From NCBI RefSeq assembly GCF_001368915.1, contig NZ_CSTE01000003.1:124001-188000 (forward strand): a DNA stretch of 64,000 nucleotides, given 5' to 3'. Source of the DNA: Haloferax massiliensis (GTDB lineage Archaea; Halobacteriota; Halobacteria; Halobacteriales; Haloferacaceae). The position numbers were made by a program, and so were the translations under genes. Shown one piece after another: positions 16,862-26,113 of this stretch; the stretch's first letter is position 1, and each line of letters begins with the position of its first letter. The notes under the pieces are model-generated. The model saw only the letters and a list, made by a program, of their open reading frames with translations. It ran no database searches and was not told the origin of the DNA.

Positions 16862-18295
16862 ATGATAGACAGTGGTTCACAGAACCGGCTCAGTAGGCGG
16901 CGGTACGTGACCGGGTTCGGAGCGGGTCTCACGGCGGCGTTGGCGGGTTGTATGGGTGGCGGAAACGACGGTGGCGGCGGTTCCGGCGGCGGCGGGTCCG
17001 GGTCGCAGTCCCTCGACTTCTGGCTGTTCGGCGGCATTCCCGCAGAGCGGGAGTACATCAGCAATCACTACAGCGGCTACGGCGACCACGACGTCACCTA
17101 CCAGCACCAAGAGTGGGGACAGAAGTACCAGATTATCGCGTCCGCGGCGGCCAACAACAACCTCCCGGACGTGATGGCCGGCCAGACCCAGCAGATTCCG
17201 GACTACGTCGGCGCGAGCGCAATTCAGCCGCTCGACCAAGAGCAGTTCGCCGACCAGTTGGAGGAGATAAACAGCCGGTTCATTCAGGCGAACGTCGACA
17301 CCCAGATTTACGACAGCCTCGGCGACACCGACGGGGAACGACAGTGGGGGCTCCCCGGCGGCTACGCCGACCTCGGTCCGTTCGTGGACATCCGAACCGA
17401 CTACCTCGAACAGACGAGCTTCGACAGCCCGCCGCGCAACTGGGAGGAACTCATCCAACTCGGCGAGGAGATGCAGGAGCTCGACGAGGTGTCGGCGGCA
17501 ATTACCGCGCCGGGAACCGACTTCGGCCTGACGACCGGGTACTTCATCGGCTTCGTCTACGCCAACGGCGGTCGGTACTTCGACCCCGAGACGCTGGAGG
17601 CGACGGTCGACCAACCCGGCTTCGTCGACGCCGTCAAGCTCTATCAGGACATCGCCGAGGCCGGGCTGTTCCCCGACTCGATGGCCGAGAACGACCACAT
17701 CGGTGCGGGACGGCTCCTCCGCGAGGGCGAGTCCGGCATCTTCATCACGTACTCGCACGCCAACGCGGTCTACCAGACGACCGGCGCGCCGCAGGCGTGG
17801 CTGGACGGCGAGGGCCACACCGTCACCCGCGCGCCGCTTCCGGACAGCCCGTCGGGGAGCTTCGAACCTCGCGACCTGCTCTTGCAGAACGCGCAGGGCT
17901 TCATGCTCGGCAACGGCACCGACTCGGAGGCCGAACTGCAGGCCGCGTTCGACTTCACCGAGTGGTGGAACTCCGAAGAACAGCTCGCGCCGTGGACCTA
18001 CGACGCCGAGAACGACGTGGGCATCCGCGGGCGCGTCCCGACGCTCAAGAGCGCCTTCGAGGACCCGAGTGACCTCTTCCGGAGCCAGTTCGGCGACCTC
18101 GTGACGCTGTACGAGAACGACGACCTGTTCACGCGCACCTCGCGGTTCCCGTCGTTCTCGGGCATCGCGTCGGTCCAGAGCATCATCAACACCGAGGTCA
18201 TCCAGCCGGTCGTCCTCGGCAACGCGACGGCCGAAGAGGCCTGTAGCACCGCCAACGAATCGGTTCAGGAAGTCATCGACGAGGAGCTCGCCTGA
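16862..18295 (+). CDS. Sugar ABC transporter substrate-binding lipoprotein (family 1)
   Basis: 477 residues. A twin-arginine signal (SRRRYVTGFG, residues 11-20) and lipobox Cys30 (LAGC) are followed by a Gly-rich linker, so it is Tat-exported and lipid-anchored on the cell surface. The body has the layout of CUT1 carbohydrate receptors (SBP_bac_1/8), including the domain-closing PRNWEELIQLGEEMQEL region and a C-terminal AFDFTEWWNSEEQ stretch. It starts an operon with the two permeases downstream (58-base gap). Genes on both sides suggest L-rhamnose or a rhamnose-containing oligosaccharide as ligand. Confidence 0.92.
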   Translation: MIDSGSQNRLSRRRYVTGFGAGLTAALAGCMGGGNDGGGGSGGGGSGSQSLDFWLFGGIPAEREYISNHYSGYGDHDVTYQHQEWGQKYQIIASAAANNNLPDVMAGQTQQIPDYVGASAIQPLDQEQFADQLEEINSRFIQANVDTQIYDSLGDTDGERQWGLPGGYADLGPFVDIRTDYLEQTSFDSPPRNWEELIQLGEEMQELDEVSAAITAPGTDFGLTTGYFIGFVYANGGRYFDPETLEATVDQPGFVDAVKLYQDIAEAGLFPDSMAENDHIGAGRLLREGESGIFITYSHANAVYQTTGAPQAWLDGEGHTVTRAPLPDSPSGSFEPRDLLLQNAQGFMLGNGTDSEAELQAAFDFTEWWNSEEQLAPWTYDAENDVGIRGRVPTLKSAFEDPSDLFRSQFGDLVTLYENDDLFTRTSRFPSFSGIASVQSIINTEVIQPVVLGNATAEEACSTANESVQEVIDEELA

Positions 18296-18353
18296 CGATG
18301 CGACTCGAACCGTCGCTCGAACGACGGCGGCCCAACGGCGGTGAGTTACGGCC

Positions 18354-19280
18354 ATGAGTTACTCGAAGCAGGCGAGGGGCTCGTTCGAGAGCGTCTCCGA
18401 GCGGATTCCGGAGGGTGTCAAGGTGTACCTCCCGGTCCTGCCGGTGACGGCGCTCGTCGGACTGTTCATCCTCTACCCCATCGCGCAAGCCATCTATTCG
18501 AGCTTCTTCAACAAAGACCTGCTCGCGCCCAGCGAGGCCGAGTTCGTCGGACTGGCGAACTACGCCGAAATCTGGTCGAATCCGACTATCCATCAGGTCC
18601 TGTGGAACACGCTCATCTGGGTCGTCGTCGGCAGTTCCGCCGCTATCGTCCTCGGCTTCCTGATGGGTTGGCTCCTCCACGAGAAACTGCCGTACACGAG
18701 CGTCGCGAGCGCAATCGTGCTCATCCCGTGGGTCCTCCCGCGGGTCGTCGGCGCGTCCATCTGGCAGTTCATGTTCGGCGGGTCGCAGGGCATCATCAAC
18801 GAACTGCTCGTCCAGCTCGGCGTCATCGACGAGTACATCGTCATGCTCGGCTCGACGGAGCTCTCGCTGTGGCCGCCCATCATCGGGATGATTTGGCGGC
18901 TCGCACCGCTTTTCGCGCTGTTGACGCTCACGTCCCTGCAGGGCATCGACGAGCATCTCTACGAGGCCGCGCGCATGGACGGCGCGACGCCGTGGGAGCA
19001 GTTCCGGTTCATCACCATCCCGATGATGCGGTACAACCTCGCCATCGGGTTCCTCCTGATGCTCATCTACAACATCAGGAACTTCTCGATGATTTGGGTG
19101 ATGACGAAGGGCGGCCCCGGCGTCTCCAGTAGCACGCTCCCGGTCATGATTTACCGGACGGCGTTCGTCGACTTCGACGTGGGGCTGGCGTCGGCGCTGT
19201 CGCTCATCCTGTTCGTCGTCCTGCTCGTGTTCTCGTACTACTACATTCAGGTGTACGACCAAGTGCGGGGTGACGTCTGA
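18354..19280 (+). CDS. Sugar ABC transporter permease, MalF type
   Basis: A 308-residue inner-membrane protein with about six helices. The binding-protein-dependent transport signature is YEAARMDGATPWEQFRFITI near residue 200, the EAA loop that docks on the ATPase. Its stop codon overlaps the start of the next permease by one base (TGATG), so the two are translationally coupled. It works with the binding protein upstream and the ATPase at 20341. Confidence 0.92.
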   Translation: MSYSKQARGSFESVSERIPEGVKVYLPVLPVTALVGLFILYPIAQAIYSSFFNKDLLAPSEAEFVGLANYAEIWSNPTIHQVLWNTLIWVVVGSSAAIVLGFLMGWLLHEKLPYTSVASAIVLIPWVLPRVVGASIWQFMFGGSQGIINELLVQLGVIDEYIVMLGSTELSLWPPIIGMIWRLAPLFALLTLTSLQGIDEHLYEAARMDGATPWEQFRFITIPMMRYNLAIGFLLMLIYNIRNFSMIWVMTKGGPGVSSSTLPVMIYRTAFVDFDVGLASALSLILFVVLLVFSYYYIQVYDQVRGDV

Positions 19281-20245
19281 TGGCGGCGAAAGACCCCGAC
19301 ACGGCCGCCGAGTTCCGGCGGAACGAGTCGTGGCTGTTCGACACCACGGCGGGCGCGTACGTCCGCAAGACGGCGGTTTCGCTCCTGACGCTCGTCGTCT
19401 TCGCGTTCGTCCTCTTCCCGCTGTACTGGATGGTCGTGACGGCGTTCAAGACCACCGCGGAGATTCAGCAGATTCCGCCGACGGTGTTCCCGAACGACTT
19501 CTCGTTGGAGGGCTTCCGGCTCGTCGTCGAGTCGTCGATTCAGGCGGGCGGCTACACCTCGCTTTTCGCTAACCTGTTCGGCTGGCAGGCGTCGTCGGCC
19601 ATCGACATCGACATCCTGTCGCTCGTGCTGAACAGCCTGAAAGTCGCGATCGGCGCGGGCGCAATCGCGCTCGTCTTCGGGACGGCCGCGTCGTACGTGC
19701 TCTCGCGCCGCGACTTCGCCGGGAAGAACGCGCTCATGAGCATCTTCCTCGCGTCGCTGATGTTCCCCGGGACCGCCATCATGGTCCCCGAGTGGGAACT
19801 CGTCTCGGCGCTCGGCCTGTTCAACACGCACCTCGTGTTGATCTTCATCTACGGCGCGATGACCGCGCCGTTCGTCGTCTGGCTGATGAAGGGCTTCTTC
19901 GACGACTTCCCGGACTCGATTATCGAGGCCTCCCGCATCGACCAGTGTAGCTCGATAGAGACGTTCTGGTACGTCATCGTCCCGATGGCGCGGAACTCGC
20001 TCATCGCATCGTTCATCTTCGCGTTCCTCCTCGCGTGGAACGAGTTGGTGTTCGCGCTGACGCTCCTCGACAACTCGCGGTACACGGTTCCGCCGGGACT
20101 CCTGACGTTCGTACAGGGGTTCAACACCCAGTGGAACGTCGTCGCCGCGGCCTCGATTATCATCTCGCTTCCCGTCCTGCTCGGACTGGCCTACATCCAG
20201 CGCTACTTCGTGCAGGGGCTCACCGGCGGCGCGATTAAGGGATAA
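19280..20245 (+). CDS. Sugar ABC transporter permease, MalG type
   Basis: 321 residues, second permease of the CUT1 importer. It has six predicted helices (FAFVLFPLYWMVVTAFKT is the first) and an EAA-type loop, IIEASRIDQCSSIETFWYVI, near residue 215. It is longer than the usual 280 residues because of an inserted segment between helices 1 and 2 (about residues 80-110, containing NLFGWQASSAIDIDIL). It overlaps the upstream permease by one base and is followed by a 95-base gap before the ATPase gene. Confidence 0.92.
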   Translation: MAAKDPDTAAEFRRNESWLFDTTAGAYVRKTAVSLLTLVVFAFVLFPLYWMVVTAFKTTAEIQQIPPTVFPNDFSLEGFRLVVESSIQAGGYTSLFANLFGWQASSAIDIDILSLVLNSLKVAIGAGAIALVFGTAASYVLSRRDFAGKNALMSIFLASLMFPGTAIMVPEWELVSALGLFNTHLVLIFIYGAMTAPFVVWLMKGFFDDFPDSIIEASRIDQCSSIETFWYVIVPMARNSLIASFIFAFLLAWNELVFALTLLDNSRYTVPPGLLTFVQGFNTQWNVVAAASIIISLPVLLGLAYIQRYFVQGLTGGAIKG

Positions 20246-20340
20246 TACCCTTCGCCCGCCGTCTCTCGGTGCCGCACGTCGCGGTCAATTTTCGTCGTCA
20301 GTCGCTAGGTTTAAGGGGTGTTCTACGGTAATGTTTTACA

Positions 20341-21522
20341 ATGACACACCTAACAGTAGACGGTGTCACGAAGATTTTCGGCGACCCCGACAAGGACGGT
20401 GTCGTCGCAGTCGACGACCTCGACATCGACGTCGAAGACGGGGAGTTTCTAGTTTTGCTCGGCCCGAGCGGGTGCGGGAAGACGACGACGCTCCGGATGA
20501 TCGGCGGACTGGAGACGCTGACCTCCGGTGAAATTCGCTTCGACGACGTCGTCGTCAACGACATCAAAGCCCGCAACCGCGACGTGGCGATGGTGTTCCA
20601 GGACTTCGCGCTCTACCCGCATATGACCGTCCGAGAGAACCTCGGGTTCGGCCTCAAGCGGGAGGACAACGGCATGTCGACGGCGGACGTCAACGAGCGG
20701 GTCGAGGAAGTGGCGACGATGCTCGAAATCGAACAGCTCCTGAACAACAAGCCCGCACAGCTCTCGGGCGGGCAGAAACAGCGCGTCGCGCTCGGCAGAG
20801 CGATCATCCGCGAGCCGCGGCTGTTCCTGTTCGACGAGCCGCTCGCGAACCTCGACGCGAAGCTCCGCAAGACGATGCGGACCGAAATCGACGAACTGCA
20901 GTCCGAGGTCGGAATCACCTCCGCGTACGTCACCCACAACCAGGAGGAGGCGATGACCATCGCCGACAAAATCGCCGTCCTCAACGACGGCGCGCTCCAG
21001 CAGTTGGGCCGCCCGGAGGAGGTGTTCAACGAGCCCGCGAACCTCTTCGTCGCGCAGTTCGTCGGGAGTCCGGACATGAACATCTACGACGGCGTCGTCG
21101 AGGAGGCCGCCGACGGCGTTCGCGTCGAACTCGACGGCGTGAGCTTCGAACTGCCGAGCGACGCCCTCGACGCGGAGGTGCCGCCCGGCGGCGTCAACGT
21201 CGGCTTCCGGCCGCAGGACTTCTACCAGACGGGGAAGCGGCGCGCCGACGGACTGACCTTCGACGTCGATATCCGCGTCATCGAGCCGGTCGGAACGAAA
21301 GCCATCGTTCACGGCGACGGCCCCATGGGCGACGTCACCGCCGAAATCGGCGAGTTCCACGGGCTGTCGGCCGGTGACACGCTGTCGCTTTCCATCGCGC
21401 CCGAACACGTCTACCTGTTCGACGCCGAGACGGAGGCGCTGCGCAAGGGCCGGCGTATCGAGAACCGGGCGTCCGTCCAATCGCAGTCCCAGTCGTCGGA
21501 GTCGGACGGCGTCGAAATATAA
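20341..21522 (+). CDS. Sugar ABC transporter ATP-binding protein, MalK/UgpC type
   Basis: A 393-residue cytoplasmic ATPase. Walker A is GPSGCGKTT (residues 41-49), the Q-loop FQDFALYPHM, the signature LSGGQKQRVALGRA, Walker B LFLFDEPLANLD, and the switch His in YVTHNQEEA. The C-terminal third is the TOBE/regulatory extension of carbohydrate importers (VGFRPQDFY, LSIAPEHVYLFD). It probably energises the permeases just upstream. It has its own TATA-like TTTAAGG about 28 bases before the ATG, so it can be expressed separately and may serve more than one importer. Confidence 0.94.
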   Translation: MTHLTVDGVTKIFGDPDKDGVVAVDDLDIDVEDGEFLVLLGPSGCGKTTTLRMIGGLETLTSGEIRFDDVVVNDIKARNRDVAMVFQDFALYPHMTVRENLGFGLKREDNGMSTADVNERVEEVATMLEIEQLLNNKPAQLSGGQKQRVALGRAIIREPRLFLFDEPLANLDAKLRKTMRTEIDELQSEVGITSAYVTHNQEEAMTIADKIAVLNDGALQQLGRPEEVFNEPANLFVAQFVGSPDMNIYDGVVEEAADGVRVELDGVSFELPSDALDAEVPPGGVNVGFRPQDFYQTGKRRADGLTFDVDIRVIEPVGTKAIVHGDGPMGDVTAEIGEFHGLSAGDTLSLSIAPEHVYLFDAETEALRKGRRIENRASVQSQSQSSESDGVEI

Positions 21523-21690
21523 CTCGGCGCGACTGCCGCCCAGCAAACGTCAGCGGGCGTGGTGTCTCGCGGCACGCAGAGCCGCGGCTTCAGCCGCGCT
21601 ACGGCCGAAATTCTCCGACCGCACCCAAACATATTAATCGGTGTGTTCACATGGTGTAACCGAGACGAACTCACACGGTTATTCGCAACT
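21523..21690 (+). promoter_or_regulatory. Leader region of the MDR dehydrogenase gene
   Basis: It contains a G/C-rich hairpin (GCGGCT-TC-AGCCGC, near 21582-21595) that may end the ATPase transcript, although no T-run follows. An A/T-rich CATATTAATC stretch comes next, then GTTCACATGGTGTAAC, which is only an imperfect palindrome. The open frame continues through this region into the dehydrogenase, but the translation here is not family sequence. Confidence 0.35.
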
Positions 21691-22725
21691 ATGAAAGCCA
21701 TTATTCAGACCGGGCCGCGCTCGGTAGAGACACAGGAGCGGGAGGTCCCCACACCCAGTGCAGACGAACTGCTCATCAAGGTCCACACCGCGGGACTCTG
21801 CGGCAGCGACGCCCACGCCTACAAGTACGACGGCGGCTACGAGTGGATTCCCATCCCGCGTATCATGGGCCACGAGTACTCCGGGACGGTCGCGGAGGTC
21901 GGCGAGAACGTCGAGACGTTCGAGGTCGGCGACAAGGTCGTCGAGGAGCCGATTCACGACTGCGGTCACTGTTTCCAGTGTCAGAACGGCCAGCCCAACG
22001 TCTGCCAGAACTTCTCGATTACGGGGATGCACCGCGACGGCGCGTACACGGAGTACGTCACCGTCACGCCAGAGCACGTCCACGCGGTGCCCGAGGGCGT
22101 CCCCCTCGAACACGCCGCCATCACCGAGCCGACGAGCATCGCCACGCGCGCGGTCCTCGACCAGTCGGTGACGACGCCCGGCGACAACGTCCTCGTTGAG
22201 GGGCCCGGCCCCATCGGCATGCTCGTCGCCGCCGTCGCCGACTCCCTCGGCGCGAACGTCGTCGTCTCCGGGCTCGGACAGGACGCGGCGTATCGCCTCC
22301 CGCTGCTCGAAGACCTCGGCATCGATACGGTGAACCTCCAGGAGGAAGGCGTCCTCGACGAGCGGGTCGAGAGCCAGACCGACGGCATCGGCTTCGACGT
22401 GGTCTTCGACGCGACGGGCCACCACAGCGGCGTGGTCTCCGGCAACGACGTGGTCCGTAAGGGCGGCCAAATCGTCGTCGTCGGCATCCCGAACTCGCCG
22501 AGCGAACTCAGCCTCACCTCGACCGTTCGCGGTGAAATCGACATCAACACCTCCTACGGCTCGACGTGGACGAACTTCGAACAGGCGCTCCGTCTCATGG
22601 AGCGCGGCGAAATCGCGGTCGACAAGATTCTCGACACCTCCTACGGCATCGACGACCCGGCCGAGGCGTTCGAGGCGTTCCTCGACTCCGAGACCTGCAA
22701 GCCGGTCTTCCAGTTCGACGGCTGA
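21691..22725 (+). CDS. Zinc-binding MDR alcohol/sugar dehydrogenase
   Basis: 344 residues from the ATG at 21691. Catalytic zinc ligands are Cys37 (GLCGSD) and His61-Glu62 (GHEYSG); structural zinc cysteines are 91, 94, 97 and 105 (CGHCFQCQNGQPNVC). The NAD(P) Rossmann motif is EGPGPIGMLVAAVADSLGA. This is the sorbitol/threonine-dehydrogenase branch of the medium-chain family. In this block it could oxidise the free sugar (first step) or the C4 hydroxyl of 2-keto-3-deoxyrhamnonate; the sequence alone does not decide which. Confidence 0.9.
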   Translation: MKAIIQTGPRSVETQEREVPTPSADELLIKVHTAGLCGSDAHAYKYDGGYEWIPIPRIMGHEYSGTVAEVGENVETFEVGDKVVEEPIHDCGHCFQCQNGQPNVCQNFSITGMHRDGAYTEYVTVTPEHVHAVPEGVPLEHAAITEPTSIATRAVLDQSVTTPGDNVLVEGPGPIGMLVAAVADSLGANVVVSGLGQDAAYRLPLLEDLGIDTVNLQEEGVLDERVESQTDGIGFDVVFDATGHHSGVVSGNDVVRKGGQIVVVGIPNSPSELSLTSTVRGEIDINTSYGSTWTNFEQALRLMERGEIAVDKILDTSYGIDDPAEAFEAFLDSETCKPVFQFDG

Positions 22726-22812
22726 GCGACCCCGCTTTCCGGCCGCGAACCGTCCGACGACAGAAACTATTTTACCCGTGCCGATTGGATGTGAGAACGT
22801 ACCAAACAAATC

Positions 22813-24018
22813 ATGGAGATTACAGACATCTCAGCGACGAAAATCAGCAACGAGTCGTGGGGCGAGTTCATCGAGTTCCCGCTCGTCACCATCATGTCGA
22901 AGTACGACGAGTACCGCAACGTCGACGGCGAGAACCCGCAGGCCCGCCGCAAGTGGATGGGGCCGGTGGGCGACGTGGTGGTCGAAGTCGAGACGGACGC
23001 GGGCATCACCGGTGTCGGCGTCGGTAACTGGGGCACCGGAGCCATCGCGACCGTCGTCGAGGAGACGCTCTCGAAAATCGTCGTCGGCGAAGACCCGGCA
23101 CAGCGCGAGCTTCTCTGGGAACAGATGTACCGCGCCACGCTCCCGTTCGGCCGGAAGGGCGTCGCCATCATGGCCATCAGCGCGGTCGACCAGGCGCTGT
23201 GGGACATCGCCGGGAAGGAAGCCGGCAAGCCGGTGTACGAACTGCTCGGCGGCCCCACCAAAGACGAGATTCCCGCCTACGCGTCGAACCTCCACCCCGT
23301 CGACATGGAGAAGCTCGAACGCGAGGCCGTCCAGTACGTCGAGGAGGGCTTCGACGCGATGAAGCTCCGCTTCCTCCACGGCCCCGAGGACGGCCGCGCG
23401 GGCATGAAGAAAAACGAGGAAATCGTCGCGACGGTCCGCGACGCCGTCGGCGACGACATCGAAATCGCGGGCGACGCCTACATGGGCTGGTCGGTCAAGT
23501 ACGCAAAGGAGATGACCAAACGCCTCGGCAAGTACGACATGGCGTGGGTCGAGGAGCCGGTCATCGCCGACGACATCTCCGGCTACGCCGAGGTTCGCGA
23601 GGCCGCGCCGATGCCGATTTCGGGCGGCGAACACGAGTTCACCCGCTGGGGCCACGAGGACCTCCTCGAAGAGGGCGCGGTCGACATCCTTCAGCCCGAC
23701 GTGGGTCGCGTCGGCGGTATCACGGAGCTCCAGAAGGTCGCCGACATGGCCGAAGTCCACGACGTGCCCGTCATCCCGCACGCCGGCACGAATCCGACGC
23801 TCCACGCCATCGCCGGGCACACGAACATGCCGATGGCGGAGTACTTCCCGACCCCCGAGTGGTTCGAGGAGCGACAGGAGAAACGCGAGTCGACCTACGC
23901 CGACGCCATCTTCCAGAACCCGCCGTCGCCCGAAAACGGGTCGATTCCGCTCCCCGACGAACCCGGCGTCAGCACCCAACTGAACCGCGAGGCGCTCGAA
24001 CACTTCGCCATCGAGTGA
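22813..24018 (+). CDS. Sugar-acid dehydratase, L-rhamnonate-dehydratase-like (enolase superfamily)
   Basis: A 401-residue mandelate-racemase/muconate-lactonising fold protein. Metal ligands are Asp221 (GDAYMGW), Glu247 (VEEPV) and Glu273 (SGGEHEF). The His323/Asp296 base pair lies in PHAGTNP and QPDVGRVGG. The N-terminal IMSKYDEYRN segment, the SGGEH motif and the LNRE C-terminus recall bacterial L-rhamnonate dehydratase, as does the length of about 400 residues. It would convert the aldonate to 2-keto-3-deoxy acid. The F420-type oxidoreductase gene begins 2 bases after its stop, so the two are co-transcribed. Confidence 0.88.
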   Translation: MEITDISATKISNESWGEFIEFPLVTIMSKYDEYRNVDGENPQARRKWMGPVGDVVVEVETDAGITGVGVGNWGTGAIATVVEETLSKIVVGEDPAQRELLWEQMYRATLPFGRKGVAIMAISAVDQALWDIAGKEAGKPVYELLGGPTKDEIPAYASNLHPVDMEKLEREAVQYVEEGFDAMKLRFLHGPEDGRAGMKKNEEIVATVRDAVGDDIEIAGDAYMGWSVKYAKEMTKRLGKYDMAWVEEPVIADDISGYAEVREAAPMPISGGEHEFTRWGHEDLLEEGAVDILQPDVGRVGGITELQKVADMAEVHDVPVIPHAGTNPTLHAIAGHTNMPMAEYFPTPEWFEERQEKRESTYADAIFQNPPSPENGSIPLPDEPGVSTQLNREALEHFAIE

Positions 24019-24020
24019 CG

Positions 24021-25049
24021 ATGTCTGACATCAGCTTCGAGTACAACGTCCCCGTCTTCGCCGGCGCGCCCGACGAGGGGTCCGAGCCGACGCACCGCGA
24101 CACGCCGCAGTACGAGGCGCTCGACTGGGAGGCGACCAAGATGGGCGTCCAGAAGGCGGAGGAACTCGGCTTCGACGCGGCGTGGGCACCCGACCACCTG
24201 CTGTTGGGCCGCGACCACGCCGAGTACGAGTGCTGGACGCTGCTGTCGGCCATCGCCGGCTTCACGGAGGACATCAACCTCGGCTCGCTCGTCCTCTGTA
24301 ACGACTACCGCAACCCGGCGCTCGTCGCCAAGATGGCCGCGACGCTCGACGTGATTTCCGACGGGCGACTGGAACTCGGTCTCGGCGCGGGCTGGCACGA
24401 GCCGGAGTACGACGCCTACGGCTGGGAGTACCGCGACGGCTTCGAGCGCCTGATGCGGCTCGACGAGTCCATCCGTCTCATGAAGCGCATGTGGGCCGCC
24501 GGGACCGACGGCGCGAGCTTCGACGGGAAGCACTACCAAATCGAGGACGCCTACTGCGTTCCGGGTCCCGTACAGGACCCCCATCCGCCCATCCTCGTCG
24601 GCGGACAGGGCGAGGAGGTCACGCTCAAACTCGTCGCCAAGCACGCCGACGTGTGGAACACCGACGTGTTCAACGGCGACGTGGAGACGCTCGAACACAA
24701 AATCGGCGTCATCGAAGACCACTGCGAGACCGTCGGCCGCGACCCCGACGACATCGAGTACTCGTGGGACGGCCACGTCATCTGCACCCGCGACGAGGAG
24801 AAGTTCGACCGCCTGCTCGACCTGATGACGCCCATCCAGTTCGAAGCGGAGTATCAGGACCAAGCGCCCATCGTGACGGAGGAAGACGCCCGGGAGTACT
24901 TCATCATGGGGACGCCCGAGGAGTGCGCGGAGGCCATCGAGCGCCGCATCGACGCGGGCGTGACGAAGTTCCAGGGCTGGTTCATCGACTTCCCCGACAC
25001 CGACGGCATGGAACTGTTCGCGGACGAAGTCATCCCGCAGTTCAGCTGA
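24021..25049 (+). CDS. LLM-class (F420-dependent type) oxidoreductase
   Basis: A 342-residue luciferase-like TIM barrel, cytoplasmic. Family features are LGFDAAWAPDHLL, the non-prolyl-loop region NLGSLVLCNDYRNPALVAKMAATLD, the GRLELGLGAGWHEPEYDAYG phosphate/cofactor segment, and PHPPILVGGQGEEVTLKLVA. Haloarchaea make coenzyme F420, and relatives such as F420-dependent glucose-6-phosphate dehydrogenase oxidise sugar hydroxyls. An FMN-dependent reaction is also possible. It starts 2 bases after the rhamnonate-dehydratase-like gene, which ties it to the sugar pathway. A paralogue lies at 42161-43114. The reaction is unknown. Confidence 0.87.
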   Translation: MSDISFEYNVPVFAGAPDEGSEPTHRDTPQYEALDWEATKMGVQKAEELGFDAAWAPDHLLLGRDHAEYECWTLLSAIAGFTEDINLGSLVLCNDYRNPALVAKMAATLDVISDGRLELGLGAGWHEPEYDAYGWEYRDGFERLMRLDESIRLMKRMWAAGTDGASFDGKHYQIEDAYCVPGPVQDPHPPILVGGQGEEVTLKLVAKHADVWNTDVFNGDVETLEHKIGVIEDHCETVGRDPDDIEYSWDGHVICTRDEEKFDRLLDLMTPIQFEAEYQDQAPIVTEEDAREYFIMGTPEECAEAIERRIDAGVTKFQGWFIDFPDTDGMELFADEVIPQFS

Positions 25050-25063
25050 GGCACCCTGCGGGT

Positions 25064-25091
25064 CGACCGCGCCGCGGTCGGTCCGCTTTTT
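25064..25091 (+). terminator. Hairpin terminator after the dehydratase-LLM operon
   Basis: CGACCGCG at 25064-25071 pairs perfectly with CGCGGTCG at 25073-25080, with a one-base loop as written (a few pairs would open). Five T follow at 25087-25091. It lies 15 bases after the stop codon of the LLM oxidoreductase gene. Confidence 0.55.
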
Positions 25092-25264
25092 CGTTCTGGA
25101 TTTCACTCGTTGATTCGTTTTTCACGTTGTTTGGTTATCACCGCATAGACCCCGTGAGCGCCATCACTTCGCCATTTCAGACGCGCTGGAACACGTTCTT
25201 CGACGCTGGTTCACTTCCGGCCATAGCGGAAAGACCTTTGAAGGATGGAGTTTCATAACTAACT

Positions 25265-26023
25265 ATGACGTCAGACGTTCCGGTCAACGCGGTCAAAATC
25301 TCGCTCGAACTCGTCGACCTCTTGCGGGAACTCGACGGGGCGGGCGTCTCGGAGGTAGCCAAGCGACTGGACAAGCCCACCAGCACGATTCACGACCACC
25401 TGCGGACGCTGGAGCAACAGGAGTACCTCGTCAAGGAGGACGACACCTACTACGTCAGCACTCGCTTTCTCCAACTGGGTGCGCACGCGCGGTCCCGCCA
25501 GAAGGTGTTCAAAATCGCGCGTCCCGAGATAAACGAACTCGCGCAGGTGACCGGCGAGCACGCGAACCTGATGATAGAGGAACACGGCGTCGGCGTCTTC
25601 CTGTACCGCTCGCGGGGTCCCGACGCCGTCAGGCTGGACACCCACGCAGGGATGCGCGTCCCGCTACAGACGACCGCGCTCGGGAAGTCCATCATGGCGA
25701 ACCGGCCGCGAGAGGAGGTCGAACGAATCCTCGACCGCCACGGCTTGGAGGCGGTGACGGACCGGTCTATCACCGACCGCGAGGAACTGTTCGACGTGTT
25801 GGAACAGGTCCGCGAGCGCGGCTACTCGTACGACGACGAAGAGCGCGTCAAGGGCATGCGCTGTGTGGCCGCGCCGATACTCAACGAGGACGACTACGCC
25901 ATCGCCGCCGTGAGCGTCTCGGGGCCGAAAAGCCGGATGCGAGAGGAGCGGTTCACCGAGGAACTGCCGAACCAGATTCTCAAGAGCGCGAACGTCATCG
26001 AGGTGAACCTGACGTACTCGTAG
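25265..26023 (+). CDS. IclR-family transcriptional regulator
   Basis: 252 residues. The winged helix is in residues 1-65 (VKISLELVDLLRELDGAG; HTH in GVSEVAKRLDKPTSTIHDHL). The effector domain follows (LGKSIMANRPREEVERIL, VKGMRCVAAPILNED, VSVSGPKSR). Placed between the dehydratase operon and the FAH-family hydrolase, it is the natural local regulator of the deoxysugar block; haloarchaeal rhamnose and xylose genes are known to be controlled by IclR proteins. An imperfect inverted repeat TTCCG-N7-CGGAA (25215-25231) lies about 34 bases before its start and could be an autoregulatory site. Confidence 0.92.
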   Translation: MTSDVPVNAVKISLELVDLLRELDGAGVSEVAKRLDKPTSTIHDHLRTLEQQEYLVKEDDTYYVSTRFLQLGAHARSRQKVFKIARPEINELAQVTGEHANLMIEEHGVGVFLYRSRGPDAVRLDTHAGMRVPLQTTALGKSIMANRPREEVERILDRHGLEAVTDRSITDREELFDVLEQVRERGYSYDDEERVKGMRCVAAPILNEDDYAIAAVSVSGPKSRMREERFTEELPNQILKSANVIEVNLTYS

Positions 26024-26113
26024 TTGACCACCTCGCGCCCGCGTTTCCGCCCGGCCGTCGTAATGCTGCGTAGAGCGCAACAGTTACGTATCACGGTGTG
26101 GCAGACTGTAACG

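Noticed and set aside
25215..25231. TTCCG-N7-CGGAA as a second copy of the TTCCC-N5-GGGAA operator
   Set aside because: Arms and spacing both differ, so it is not counted as the same motif; it may be a separate site for the adjacent IclR gene.
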